A stretch of DNA of 64,000 nt, from NCBI GenBank assembly GCA_037367405.1, contig JAZKJV010002953.1, forward strand, positions 186,001 to 250,000, written 5' to 3'. The position numbers were made by a program, and so were the translations under genes. Each line of letters begins with the position of its first letter. Positions within the stretch are counted from its first letter, which is position 1. Below are positions 41,179 to 53,206 of the stretch, one piece after another. The DNA is from Ottelia alismoides. Its lineage: Eukaryota > Streptophyta > Magnoliopsida > Alismatales > Hydrocharitaceae. The notes beneath the pieces are model-generated. The model searched no databases, had not been told where the DNA came from, and saw only the letters and a program-made list of their open reading frames with translations.

Positions 41179-42834
41179 TCAAGATGGAGCATAGATATCT
41201 ATCATGCTCATCTTGGATAGGCACTTCCGGAAGGAACCCCGAAGTAAAGGTTTGGTAAGAATGTCTGTCGTTTGATCTCCTGAGCAAACATGGGTTGTAG
41301 AAATGAAACCTTTATGGATCATATCACGGATATAATGGCAATCCACCTCAATGTGATTCGTCCTCTCGTGAAATGTGGGGTTGTTTGCAATGAATAATGC
41401 AGCCTGATTGCCACATTCTAGTGACATGGGAAGAGGAACATCTATATGCAGATCTGTCAGAACTGCGCGAACCCACATCACTTCTGCACATGCTTGGGCC
41501 ATAGCTTTATACTCCGATTCAGCACTAGATCTCGCAACTACAGTTTGCTTCTTACTTTTCCATGAGACAAGTGACTCCCCGACGAATATAGCAAAGCATG
41601 ATGTAGACTTTCTATCCTTCGGGCACCCCGCATAGTCTACATCTGCACATGCTGAGATAGTAATAGTGTCCTTTCTAAACATCAATCCTGCACCTGGAGA
41701 TGACTTAAGGAACCTTAGTATCATATGTATGGCGTCCATATTTACCTGGCGAGGTTGCTTCATAAACAGGCCCACAATACTTACAGCAAATGTAATATCT
41801 GGTCTGGTAATAGTAACATAAAGAAGCCTCCCTACCAGTTCTCTGTACGTTCTTTTGTCAACCTCCTTAGTATCATCATCATGCATCTTCATGCTTGGAT
41901 CCATTGGTGTAGAAGCAGGTCGACACCCAAGCATACATGTGTCACTTAGCAAGTCAGTGACATATTTCCTCTGAGTCATCACGAGTCCTTGTTCATTTCT
42001 AGCAAACTCCAATCCAAGGAAATATCTCAGTACACCTAGATCCTTGGTAACGAATTCACGGCCCAAGAATTATTTTGCCATTTTTATTCCCTGCATATCA
42101 TCTCCTGTAATGGGTATATCGTCAGCATACACCATAATGACAGTCATACCTCTGGATGTCCTCTGTACAAAGAGCGAATGGTCTGCATTTGACCTTTTGA
42201 ACCATTACTTCTCAAATAAATCTGAGAGCTTTTAGAACCAAGCTCTTGGACTCAGCTTTAGGCCATAGATCGCCTTATGAAGCCTGCATACATGTACACA
42301 CTCCCCCTCAGCAGTAAAACCAGGTGGCTGCTGCATGTAAACTTCTTCCTGAAGATCACCATATAAAAATGCATTTTTGACATCTAATTGAAACAAGGGC
42401 CAATCTCGAATCACAGCAACTGATAAAAGAATCCATAAGGTAGAGTGTCGAGCAATAGGAGAAAACGTGTCAAGATAATATACCCCATACGTTTGAGTAA
42501 AGCACCGAGCAACCAGTCGAACCTTGTACCTATCAATACTGCCATCGGCATTATTCTTCATCGTAAACACCCACTTGCAACTCACAATAGATGCCCCAGT
42601 AGGAGCTGGGACAAGACTCCAAGTACCTCTCGACTGAAGGGCAGCCATCTCTTCCTCCATAGCCAGACGCCATCTACTATCAGCTAATGCTTCCTGGTGA
42701 GTCCTTGGAATATTTACAGCAGATAAAGCACCTACAAATCTCCTGAAATCTCCTGCCATACACTCAAAGGTAACATGAGAAGCAATCGGATATGACGCAC
42801 ATGACCTCTTCTGCTTCCTCAGTGCAATCGGCAA
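41179..42834 (-). pseudogene. pol: Reverse transcriptase and RNase H of copia element 6 (copy 1)
   Basis: The RT N-terminus (42834-42232) is open, with the [20 protein letters not shown] block, then stops after SPRAWF. The catalytic box at 42129-42118 reads Tyr-Ala-Asp-Asp, where copia elements normally have YVDD. Two further stops follow nearby. The last 295 codons (42066-41179) are fully open through RNase H to the end: SACADVDYAGCP, SSAESEYKAMAQ and [12 protein letters not shown]. Confidence 0.9.
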
Positions 42835-44256
42835 ATCAAGATCTGCATCAACTGTACCAACATCCGTGTTATCCCTTGCATGTTCCTACTAAGAAATGTC
42901 GTCAGTCCCATCATTAGAAATAATGTTATCAGAACAAACATGGGGCATGTTTGATGATTGACCATGATCATGAGCAGGGATTGGCCGTCGACTGTAGTGG
43001 CATGGTAGAGGAACCAAAGATATGGGAGGTGGTAGAGGTGGTGGCGGTGGTGGAGAAGGTGGTGGTGATGGGATGACGGTGGTGATGTAAGAGCTTGTTG
43101 TGGCACATACAAGGGTGGAGGAGGAATATAGATTTCATCATTTATATCTGATGAAACCAACCTGTCACCTGTAGGAGAGAAAAACATGACTAACTCAAAA
43201 AACGTGACATTTGCACTGACATAATATCTCTGAAGCAACGGATCATAGCAACGACACCCCTTTTGAGTCCTGGAATACCCGACAAAAATATATTTGACAA
43301 CCCTAGGAGAGAGCTTGTCAACCCCTGGAGACAACTGGTAAACAAATGCCACAGACCCAAAGACACGTGGAGTTAGGGAAAACAACTCCTTGTTAGGAAA
43401 AACGAGGGAGAAAGGTACATTCTCCCCCAACACAGACGAGGGCATGCGGTTAATGAGATAACATGCAATAAGAACCGCATCGCCCCATAACGAGTGTGGA
43501 GCGCAACTCTGGACAAGAAGCATACGAGTGACATCAAGAAGGTGGCGGAGTTTTCTTTCCGCAACACCATTCTGTTGGGACGTGTAGGCACAAGATGTTT
43601 GATGAAGAATGCCATGGAATGAAAGAAACTGAGATAATGTTCGAGTACAGAATTCAAGGGCATTATCAGTTCTCACAATCTTGATAGAAACAGAAAACAC
43701 ATTCTGCACTTCTTTAATAAAATTCATAATAGTGATGCACGCTTCAGATTTATTCTTTAACAGAAAAACCCAAGACAAATGACTGAAATCATCCACAACA
43801 ACTAAATAGAACCAGTGTCCCTGATGATCTGGAACATGACTTGGATCCCAAATATCAAATATGAAAAAACTCAAATGGAGAGCTACTGCTCCGACTCTGA
43901 CGACTAGGGAAGACAGACCGATGATGCTTCCCTAACTGACAAGCTTCACAATCGAACGACGAGCGTGGTGAGATCTGAGGAAGGACTTGACGCAGTTTCT
44001 GAAACGGTAGATGACCAAAGCGCAGATGCCATAAGTAAAGAGAGACAGGTCCAGTGGAATGGGATGATGCTCCAGCGTAAGGTGTGTGGACCAGTCGATA
44101 CAGCCCGCCTTGCTCACAGCCATGTCCAATCACGATGCTCGTGAGAATGTCCTGAAACACAAGAGATGATGGGTCAAATATTGCTCGACAATGTAAATCC
44201 TTAGTAATCTGACTAATTGACAGTAAATTCATTGAGAAATTAGGAGCATGGAGCAC
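42819..44256 (-). pseudogene. pol: Pre-integrase and integrase of copia element 6 (copy 1)
   Basis: Pre-integrase (44256-43855) has the zinc-binding WHLRFGHLPFQ and CEACQLGKHH pairs. A one-base shift near 43870 separates it from the integrase core (43874-42819). The core keeps all three catalytic acidic positions: VVVDDFSHLSW, RTDNALEF and QQNGVAERKLRHLLD. The frame then enters a proline-rich linker and drifts into a His-rich out-of-frame stretch from about 43080, so an indel lies there. Confidence 0.88.
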
Positions 44257-44409
44257 ATTCTACAACGGCATGGAAGGTGTTAAGGCAATCTGTCCCCGTC
44301 CTGTGATGGGAGAATGAGTCCCATCTGCTATGACGACGGTCCTTCCTAGGGAAACTTCCCTGTAGGATGTGAGTTGGTGTCTATCTCCACACAAATGATG
44401 TGTGGCACC

Positions 44410-45393
44410 TGAATCTATAATCTATTCTGAGGTTCGTGAACACTGGTAGAAAGCAGAAGTGTGAGCACTACCTGAGGAACTAGCTTCTGCAGTAGCAGCA
44501 ACGTCCAAGCTGCTCTCTGAAACTGGTGGAGGAGTACTGACTGGTAGCATGATATCACGTAGACGAGACACTATCCGACACTGGCGTAGCACCATGATGT
44601 TGTATCTGTTTTGCTGCATGGGCAGATGCTGGGAAACCATGCTTAGAGTAGCATGTGTCTTCTTTATGACCAATCCGATGATAATAAGTGCACTGTAATC
44701 CACGACCACGGCCAACCCTACCACGTGGTCCTCGTCCACGAAAATGAGATGAATTGCCTCTTCCTCTAGAAGCTGTCATAGCAGAAGAATTTGGCATAGT
44801 AATAGGGCTTGAAATATTGATTCGGCTCAATCGCCGAAAGGCCTCCACTGGAGGAATGGTAGCATCTGCCAGAATCTGAGAAGAAGCCGCCTCATACTAT
44901 GAGTCAAGAGAGGTTAGAAAGACTCCCACCATCGTTGCATTCCGATATGTTTTCAATTGTTCTGAAGTAGCCGTGAGAGGCATGAAACTGTGAAGCCTCT
45001 CAAACATTCCACTCAATGCAGTGTAGTGAGCATGCAGGGGTCGACCACTCTGCTTTATCGTGAACATGTCATGCTGGAGCTGTAGGATTTTTGTCTCATT
45101 CTTAACCTGTGAATACGTAGCAGCAAGAATGTCCCACATGGCTTTGACAGTAGGTTGATGAAAGACATCATTAGCAATGTCAGGAATCAGAGTACCAGAC
45201 AACCAGATCTGAGCATATGCGTCATCAGCCTCCCATGAGGTATACAACCCAGTTTTCTCCCCGGGCTCAACCACTTCATTAGGCTCATGAACTGCATGGG
45301 CCATAACTCACAGTTGGATCCATCCATCTTCACAATAGACACAAGACCTTTGAAGGCGCCTGTAGTGGGGATCTCGATCTTGCTTTCTGACAT
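44410..45393 (-). pseudogene. gag: gag and protease of copia element 6 (copy 1)
   Basis: An ATG at 45393 opens MSESKIEIPTTGAFKG, and DGSNCELWPMQFMSLM follows. A deletion then shifts the frame. Gag continues at 45284-44897 (AMWDILAATYSQ), has a stop at 44897-44899, and ends in the zinc knuckle CTYYHRIGHKEDTC (44848-44555 segment), again Tyr at the second Cys. The protease site reads IIDSGATHHLCGD, with catalytic DSG kept and a stop (TAG) replacing the preceding Trp. Confidence 0.87.
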
Positions 45394-45540
45394 TCCGACT
45401 GGAGAAAACTAGGGTTGTAGACAAGATAAGTCTTGGTCTACACTGACATGATTAGGTTTAGTTGCATGTGCAGACCTCTATGCAATCAAACCCAACAACC
45501 TGGAGGCGAGTGGAGAGCCCTTTATGAAGATGACAACCAA

Positions 45541-45763
45541 CCAGAACCTGCCTCCCGCTTCTCAGCACCCCCACCAGCCGGCGCAAGTTCGGCACCATCC
45601 CCCCTGCAGCCCCGACTCGTCCTCGACGAACTCGCCTCTCCATCGCCCATCGCACGCCACAGTCGCTTCACTCGCCTCTCCATCTCTCTTTTACTTAAAA
45701 CTTTCATGGGTAAATGGATCATGGGTGATGTAAGAGAAAGACATCCTGTGGAACTTATCACGG
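45541..45763 (-). mobile_element. LINE 5'-end fragment in unit copy 2
   Basis: Repeats LINE 39459-39678 (5' UTR and first ORF1 codons) without the rest of the LINE, because the unit boundary lies inside ORF1. It is followed by the LINE target duplication at about 45761-45775. Confidence 0.92.
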
Positions 45764-45775
45764 GTTAAAGTTGTT

Positions 45776-46214
45776 CTTGCATATCTATATACAGAGATTC
45801 CCCTTCCTATGGTACTGGAATGTGACAATCAAGCTGCTATATTTATTGCAAATAATCCAGCGTTTCATGAACGAACCAAGCACAACGAAATTGATTGCCA
45901 CTATATACGAGATATGATTAAGAAGGGTTTTATTTTCACGTCTCATGTCAGCTCAGGAGACCAGACTACAGATATCTTACACCAAGGCCTTACTCAGAGG
46001 ACCATTCCAGAAGTGCTCGTCCAAGCTGAGCATGATTGATATCTATGTTCCATCTTGAGGGGGAGTGTAGAGATATATTCATGTTACGTTATTTGTACCG
46101 TTTCCTAATTTCATGTTTCTTATGAATGTCTTATGTAATTTACCCATAGGCTACCCTCCTATATAAGAGAGCATAGGTTTCATGGAATAAACAACTCGAT
46201 GTCTTTTCCCAACA
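45776..46214 (+). mobile_element. 3' end of copia element 3 in unit copy 2 (RNase H, PPT, LTR)
   Basis: The RNase H C-terminus (45809-46030) includes the AAG codon missing from copy 1. The PPT is at 46055-46065 and the LTR at 46066-46214. Confidence 0.92.
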
Positions 46215-47121
46215 ATGTGCACTGGCACACATTCCCGAATGTGGTTGTTGACCAACCTCCCACCGGCATTGTTGGCACATTAGGCCGCACATAACATTGC
46301 AGTGTGGGCCATGAATGTGTTTTTCGCAGCATCTACAGAAATTCTGACATTATACACCAAGCCATGGCGTCCCGCAACTATGTTTCATCATGAGTTGTTT
46401 CCTACCACTCGACTGGTATAATATGCACTTAAATACTTTGTCATCGTATCAAGATTATGATTCCAACCAACCCATGGGTCTCAACCTTTCTTCACATGAT
46501 GCAATATAGCACTATCAAACAAACAGCACCTCAACTAGACCAGGTGGTCTCAAATCTACCCGTTCTTTATTTGAGGCCAGAAGAAGCTTCAGATCTCGTT
46601 TAGCAATGTTCTGAAGTCTACTAGTGAGGGCTTCAAGAAATGAGGGAAGAATAATTATCTTGTGGACTCTTTACATTATATCCCCTTGGTACCAGTCTCG
46701 TGAATGATAGACCCCGATGTGAGGTAGGATATCCAAAAGTAGTACTAGGTTGATAAGCATCATTTAGCAGAATTTTGCAGTCAACTTACTATACAAGCAA
46801 GCAGCCAAGGGTATATGGGTTAGTCGAAAGAAGATATATTGACGAGAGAGACGTAAGGTGAGAATGGTGTATATTCATCCCAAAATCGTGTCCACTAACC
46901 ATAGTATGTCATTACTGGACTACTACACTACCATGGACCTCCTTTTTGAAGAATAAACGATCTTTGAACGTTCATGTTGTGATCAGCATATTCAGCACAC
47001 AATTCAGAGGTACAACTTACAGACATTTCTCGATTAGTCTAAACAATATCTGTAAGCATATAAACTATAAAATATGCAATCAAAAGAAAAACAAAACACA
47101 TATTTACGTGGAGCCTTACTT
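46215..47121. other. Spacer, unit copy 2
   Basis: Same as 40130-41036 apart from a few substitutions (for example C at 46285 and C at 47050, both shared with copy 3). No gene seen. Confidence 0.6.
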
Positions 47122-50100
47122 TGTTGGGAAAAATAAATTATTCCTTTAGACCTAGACTCTCTTATATAGGGAGAGGTCTATGGGCAAATTACATATGGTA
47201 GACAAACGAAAAGAACAATAAATTAAAGATACAGAAACATAAACTAAACTTCTACACTCCCCCTCAAGATGGAGCATAGATATCTATCATGCTCATCTTG
47301 GATAGGCACTTCCGGAAGGAACCCCGAAGTAAAGGTTTGGTAAGAATGTCTGTCGTTTGATCTCCTGAGCAAACATGGGTTGTAGAAATGAAACCTTTAT
47401 GGATCATATCACGGATATAATGGCAATCCACCTCAATGTGATTCGTCCTCTCGTGAAATGTGGGGTTGTTTGCAATGAATAATGCAGCCTGATTGCCACA
47501 TTCTAGTGACATGGGAAGAGGAACATCTATATGCAGATCTGTCAGAACTGCGCGAACCCACATCACTTCTGCACATGCTTGGGCCATAGCTTTATACTCC
47601 GATTCAGCACTAGATCTCGCAACTACAGTTTGCTTCTTACTTTTCCATGAGACAAGTGACTCCCCGACGAATATAGCAAAGCATGATGTAGACTTTCTAT
47701 CCTTCGGGCACCCCGCATAGTCTACATCTGCACATGCTGAGATAGTAATAGTGTCCTTTCTAAACATCAATCCTGCACCTGGAGATGACTTAAGGAACCT
47801 TAGTATCATATGTATGGCGTCCATATTTACCTGGCGAGGTTGCTTCATAAACAGGCCCACAATACTTACAGCAAATGTAATATCTGGTCTGGTAATAGTA
47901 ACCTAAAGAAGCCTCCCTACCAGTTCTCTGTACGTTCTTTTGTCAACCTCCTTAGTATCATCATCATGCATCATCATGCTTGGATCCATTGGTGTAGAAG
48001 CAGGTCGACACCCAAGCATACATGTGTCACTTAGCAAGTCAGTGACATATTTCCTCTGAGTCATCACGAGTCCTTGTTCATTTCTAGCAAACTCCAATCC
48101 AAGGAAATATCTCAGTACACCTAGATCCTTGGTAACGAATTCACGGCCCAAGAATTATTTTGCCATTTTTATTCCCTGCATATCATCTCCTGTAATGGGT
48201 ATATCGTCAGCATACACCATAATGACAGTCATACCTCTGGATGTCCTCTGTACAAAGAGCGAATGGTCTGCATTTGACCTTTTGAACCATTACTTCTCAA
48301 ATAAATCTGAGAGCTTTTAGAACCAAGCTCTTGGACTCAGCTTTAGGCCATAGATCGCCTTATGAAGCCTGCATACATGTACACACTCCCCCTCAGCAGT
48401 AAAACCAGGTGGCTGCTGCATGTAAACTTCTTCCTGAAGATCACCATATAAAAATGCATTTTTGACATCTAATTGAAACAAGGGCCAATCTCGAATCACA
48501 GCAACTGATAAAAGAATCCATAAGGTAGAGTGTCGAGCAATAGGAGAAAACGTGTCAAGATAATATACCCCATACGTTTGAGTAAAGCACCGAGCAACCA
48601 GTCGAACCTTGTACCTATCAATACTGCCATCGGCATTATTCTTCATCGTAAACACCCACTTGCAACTCACAATAGATGCCCCAGTAGGAGCTGGGACAAG
48701 ACTCCAAGTACCTCTCGACTGAAGGGCAGCCATCTCTTCCTCCATAGCCAGACGCCATCTACTATCAGCTAATGCTTCCTGGTGAGTCCTTGGAATATTT
48801 ACAGCAGATAAAGCACCTACAAATCTCCTGAAATCTCCTGCCATACACTCAAAGGTAACATGAGAAGCAATCGGATATGACGCACATGACCTCTTCTGCT
48901 TCCTCAGTGCAATCGGCAAATCAAGATCTGCATCAACTGTACCAACATCCGTGTTATCCCTTGCATGTTCCTACTAAGAAATGTCGTCAGTCCCATCATT
49001 AGAAATAATGTTATCAGAACAAACATGGGGCATGTTTGATGATTGACCATGATCATGAGCAGGGATTGGCCGTCGACTGTAGTGGCATGGTAGAGGAACC
49101 AAAGATATGGGAGGTGGTAGAGGTGGTGGCGGTGGTGGAGAAGGTGGTGGTGATGGGATGACGGTGGTGATGTAAGAGCTTGTTGTGGCACATACAAGGG
49201 TGGAGGAGGAATATAGATTTCATCATTTATATCTGATGAAACCAACCTGTCACCTGTAGGAGAGAAAAACATGACTAACTCAAAAAACGTGACATTTGCA
49301 CTGACATAATATCTCTGAAGCAACGGATCATAGCAACGACACCCCTTTTGAGTCCTGGAATACCCGACAAAAATATATTTGACAACCCTAGGAGAGAGCT
49401 TGTCAACCCCTGGAGACAACTGGTAAACAAATGCCACAGACCCAAAGACACGTGGAGTTAGGGAAAACAACTCCTTGTTAGGAAAAACGAGGGAGAAAGG
49501 TACATTCTCCCCCCAACACAGACGAGGGCATGCGGTTAATGAGATAACATGCAATAAGAACCGCATCGCCCCATAACGAGTGTGGAGCGCAACTCTGGAC
49601 AAGAAGCATACGAGTGACATCAAGAAGGTGGCGGAGTTTTCTTTCCGCAACACCATTCTGTTGGGACGTGTAGGCACAAGATGTTTGATGAAGAATGCCA
49701 TGGAATGAAAGAAACTGAGATAATGTTCGAGTACAGAATTCAAGGGCATTATCAGTTCTCACAATCTTGATAGAAACAGAAAACACATTCTGCACTTCTT
49801 TAATAAAATTCATAATAGTGATGCACGCTTCAGATTTATTCTTTAACAGAAAAACCCAAGACAAATGACTGAAATCATCCACAACAACTAAATAGAACCA
49901 GTGTCCCTGATGATCTGGAACATGACTTGGATCCCAAATATCAAATATGAAAAAACTCAAATGGAGAGCTACTGCTCCGACTCTGACGACTAGGGAAGAC
50001 AGACCGATGATGCTTCCCTAACTGACAAGCTTCACAATCGAACGACGAGCGTGGTGAGATCTGAGGAAGGACTTGACGCAGTTTCTGAAACGGTAGATGA

Positions 50101-51601
50101 CCAAAGCGCAAATGCCATAAGTAAAGAGAGACAGGTCCAGTGGAATGGGATGATGCTCCAGCGTAAGGTGTGTGGACCAGTCGATACAGCCCGCCTTGCT
50201 CACAGCCATGTCCAATCACGATGCTCGTGAGAATGTCCTGAAACACAAGAGATGATGGGTCAAATATTGCTCGACAATGTAAATCCTTAGTAATCTGACT
50301 AATTGACAGTAAATTCATTGAGAAATTAGGAGCATGGAGCACATTCTACAACGGCATGGAAGGTGTTAAGGCAATCTGTCCCCGTCCTGTGATGGGAGAA
50401 TGAGTCCCATCTGCTATGACGACGGTCCTTCCTAGGGAAACTTCCCTGTAGGATGTGAGTTGGTGTCTATCTCCACACAAATGATGTGTGGCACCTGAAT
50501 CTACAATCTATTCTGAGGTTCGTGAACACTGGTAGAAAGCAGAAGTGTGAGCACTACCTGAGGAACTAGCTTCTGCAGTAGCAGCAACGTCCAAGCTGCT
50601 CTCTGAAACTGGTGGAGGAGTACTGACTGGTAGCATGATATCACGTAGACGAGACACTATCCGACACTGGCGTAGCACCATGATGTTGTATCTGTTTTGC
50701 TGCATGGGCAGATGCTGGGAAACCATGCTTAGAGTAGCATGTGTCTTCTTTATGACCAATCCGATGATAATAAGTGCACTGTAATCCACGACCACGGCCA
50801 ACCCTACCACGTGGTCCTCGTCCACGAAAATGAGATGAATTGCCTCTTCCTCTAGAAGCTGTCATAGCAGAAGAATTTGGCATAGTAATAGGGCTTGAAA
50901 TATTGATTCGGCTCAATCGCCGAAAGGCCTCCACTGGAGGAATGGTAGCATCTGCCAGAATCTGAGAAGAAGCCGCCTCATACTATGAGTCAAGAGAGGT
51001 TAGAAAGACTCCCACCATCGTTGCATTCCGATATGTTTTCAATTGTTCTGAAGTAGCCGTGAGAGGCATGAAACTGTGAAGCCTCTCAAACATTCCACTC
51101 AATGCAGTGTAGTGAGCATGCAGGGGTCGACCACTCTGCTTTATCGTGAACATGTCATGCTGGAGCTGTAGGATTTTTGTCTCATTCTTAACCTGTGAAT
51201 ACGTAGCAGCAAGAATGTCCCACATGGCTTTGACAGTAGGTTGATGAAAGACATCATTAGCAATGTCAGGAATCAGAGTACCAGACAACCAGATCTGAGC
51301 ATATGCGTCATCAGCCTCCCATGAGGTATACAACCCAGTTTCTCCCCGGGCTCAACCACTTCATTAGGCTCATGAACTGCATGGGCCATAACTCACAGTT
51401 GGATCCATCCATCTTCACAATAGACACAAGACCTTTGAAGGCGCCTGTAGTGGGGATCTCGATCTTGCTTTCTGACATTCCGACTGGAGAAAACTAGGGT
51501 TGTAGACAAGATAAGTCTTGGTCTACACTGACATGATTAGGTTTAGTTGCATGTGCAGACCTCTATGCAATCAAACCCAACAACCTGGAGGCGAGTGGAG
51601 A
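47122..51601 (-). mobile_element. Copia element 6 in unit copy 2
   Basis: LTR 47122-47256, PPT 47257-47268, RNase H/RT 47264-48919, integrase and pre-integrase 48904-50342, gag 50641-51479. Two private defects are present: a stop in RT from A to C at 47903, which splits the long 295-codon frame of copy 1 into 48151-47903 and 47860-47264, and a one-base insertion in a C run near 49511 that fuses an alternative frame (49749-48904) across the integrase. Confidence 0.92.
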
Positions 51602-51625
51602 GCCCTTTATGAAGATGACAACCAA

Positions 51626-51848
51626 CCAGAACCTGCCTCCCGCTTCTCAGCACCCCCACCAGCCGGCGCAAGTTCGGCACCATCCCCCCTGCAGCCCCGA
51701 CTCGTCCTCGACGAACTCGCCTCTCCATCGCCCATCGCACGCCACAGTCGCTTCACTCGCCTCTCCATCTCTCTTTTACTTAAAACTTTCATGGGTAAAT
51801 GGATCATGGGTGATGTAAGAGAAAACATCCTGTGGAACTTATCACGGG
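51626..51848 (-). mobile_element. LINE 5'-end fragment in unit copy 3
   Basis: Third copy of LINE 39459-39678, one base shorter in the A run near 51822 (GAGAAAACATCC). That loss opens the chimeric frame 51518-52114. Confidence 0.9.
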
Positions 51849-51859
51849 TTAAAGTTGTT

Positions 51860-52299
51860 CTTGCATATCTATATACAGAGATTCCCCTTCCTATGGTACT
51901 GGAATGTGACAATCAAGCTGCTATATTTATTGCAAATAATCCAGCGTTTCATGAACGAACCAAGCACAACGAAATTGATTGCCACTATATACGAGATATG
52001 ATTAAGAAGGGTTTTTATTTTCACGTCTCATGTCAGCTCAGGAGACCAGACTACAGATATCTTACACCAAGGCCTTACTCAGAGGACCATTCCAGAAGTG
52101 CTCGTCCAAGCTGAGCATGATTGATATCTATGTTCCATCTTGAGGGGGAGTGTAGAGATATATTCATGTTACGTTATTTGTACCGTTTCCTAATTTCATG
52201 TTTCTTATGAATGTCTTATGTAATTTACCCATAGGCTACCCTCCTATATAAGAGAGCATAGGTTTCATGGAATAAACAACTCGATGTCTTTTCCCAACA
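51860..52299 (+). mobile_element. 3' end of copia element 3 in unit copy 3
   Basis: RNase H C-terminus, PPT and LTR (52151-52299). An extra T in the run near 52013 shifts the frame after MIKKGF. Confidence 0.9.
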
Positions 52300-53206
52300 A
52301 TGTGCACTGGCACACATTCCCGAATGTGGTTGTTGACCAACCTCCCACCGGCATTGTTGGCACATTAGGCCGCACATAACATTGCAGTGTGGGCCATGAA
52401 TGTGTTTTTCGCAGCATCTACAGAAATTCTGACATTATACACCAAGCCATGGCGTCCCGCAACTATGTTTCATCATGAGTTGTTTCCTACCACTCGACTG
52501 GTATAATATGCACTTAAATACTTTGTCATCGTATCAAGATTATGATTCCAACCAACCCATGGGTCTCAACCTTTCTTCACATGATGCAATATAGCACTAT
52601 CAAACAAACAGCACCTCAACTAGACCAGGTGGTCTCAAATCTACCCGTTCTTTATTTGAGGCCAGAAGAAGCTTCAGATCTCGTTTAGCAATGTTCTGAA
52701 GTCTACTAGTGAGGGCTTCAAGAAATGAGGGAAGAATAATTATCTTGTGGACTCTTTACATTATATCCCCTTGGTACCAGTCTCGTGAATGATAGACCCC
52801 GATGTGAGGTAGGATATCCAAAAGTAGTACTAGGTTGATAAGCATCATTTAGCAGAATTTTGCAGTCAACTTACTATACAAGCAAGCAGCCAAGGGTATA
52901 TGGGTTAGTCGAAAGAAGATATATTGACGAGAGAGACGTAAGGTGAGAATGGTGTATATTCATCCCAAAATCGTGTCCACTAACCATAGTATGTCATTAC
53001 TGGACTACTACACTACCATGGACCTCCTTTTTGAAGAATAAACGATCTTTGAACGTTCATGTTGTGATCAGCATATTCAGCACACAATTCAGAGGTACAA
53101 CTTACAGACATTTCTCGATTAGTCTAAACAATATCTGTAAGCATATAAACTATAAAATATGCAATCAAAAGAAAAACAAAACACATATTTACGTGGAGCC
53201 TTACTT
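52300..53206. other. Spacer, unit copy 3
   Basis: Same sequence as the copy 2 spacer. No gene seen. Confidence 0.6.

Larger units (their letters stand above)
41037..45516 (-). mobile_element. Ty1/copia element 6, 5' end missing (unit copy 1)
   Basis: On the minus strand: leader remnant (45516-45394), gag, protease, integrase, RT, RNase H, PPT (41183-41172) and a 135-bp 3' LTR (41171-41037, TGTAGAAGTTTAG ... TTCCCAACA). There is no 5' LTR because the tandem junction cuts the leader at 45516. It is related to element 3 by LTR ends and protein sequence. It has fewer stops than elements 1 and 2. Confidence 0.92.
39459..45540. repeat. Tandem 6085-bp unit, copy 1
   Basis: Runs from CCAGAACCTGCC inside LINE ORF1 through the end of element 3, the spacer and element 6, to a 24-bp filler (45517-45540). 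It is 3 bp shorter than copy 2 because of an AAG difference at about 39839. It differs from copies 2 and 3 at a few shared sites, for example T at 40201 where they have C. Confidence 0.95.
45541..51625. repeat. Tandem 6085-bp unit, copy 2
   Basis: Starts again at CCAGAACCTGCC within the LINE fragment and ends with the same 24-bp filler (51602-51625). Private differences from copies 1 and 3 include a C at 47903 (stop in RT), AAATTAAAG at 47222, an extra C in the run near 49511 (frameshift in integrase) and one T fewer near 51344. Confidence 0.95.

Noticed and set aside
43020..43120. His-rich segment as a metal-binding domain
   Set aside because: It is the proline-rich linker read out of frame after an indel; the correct frame gives the usual copia linker.
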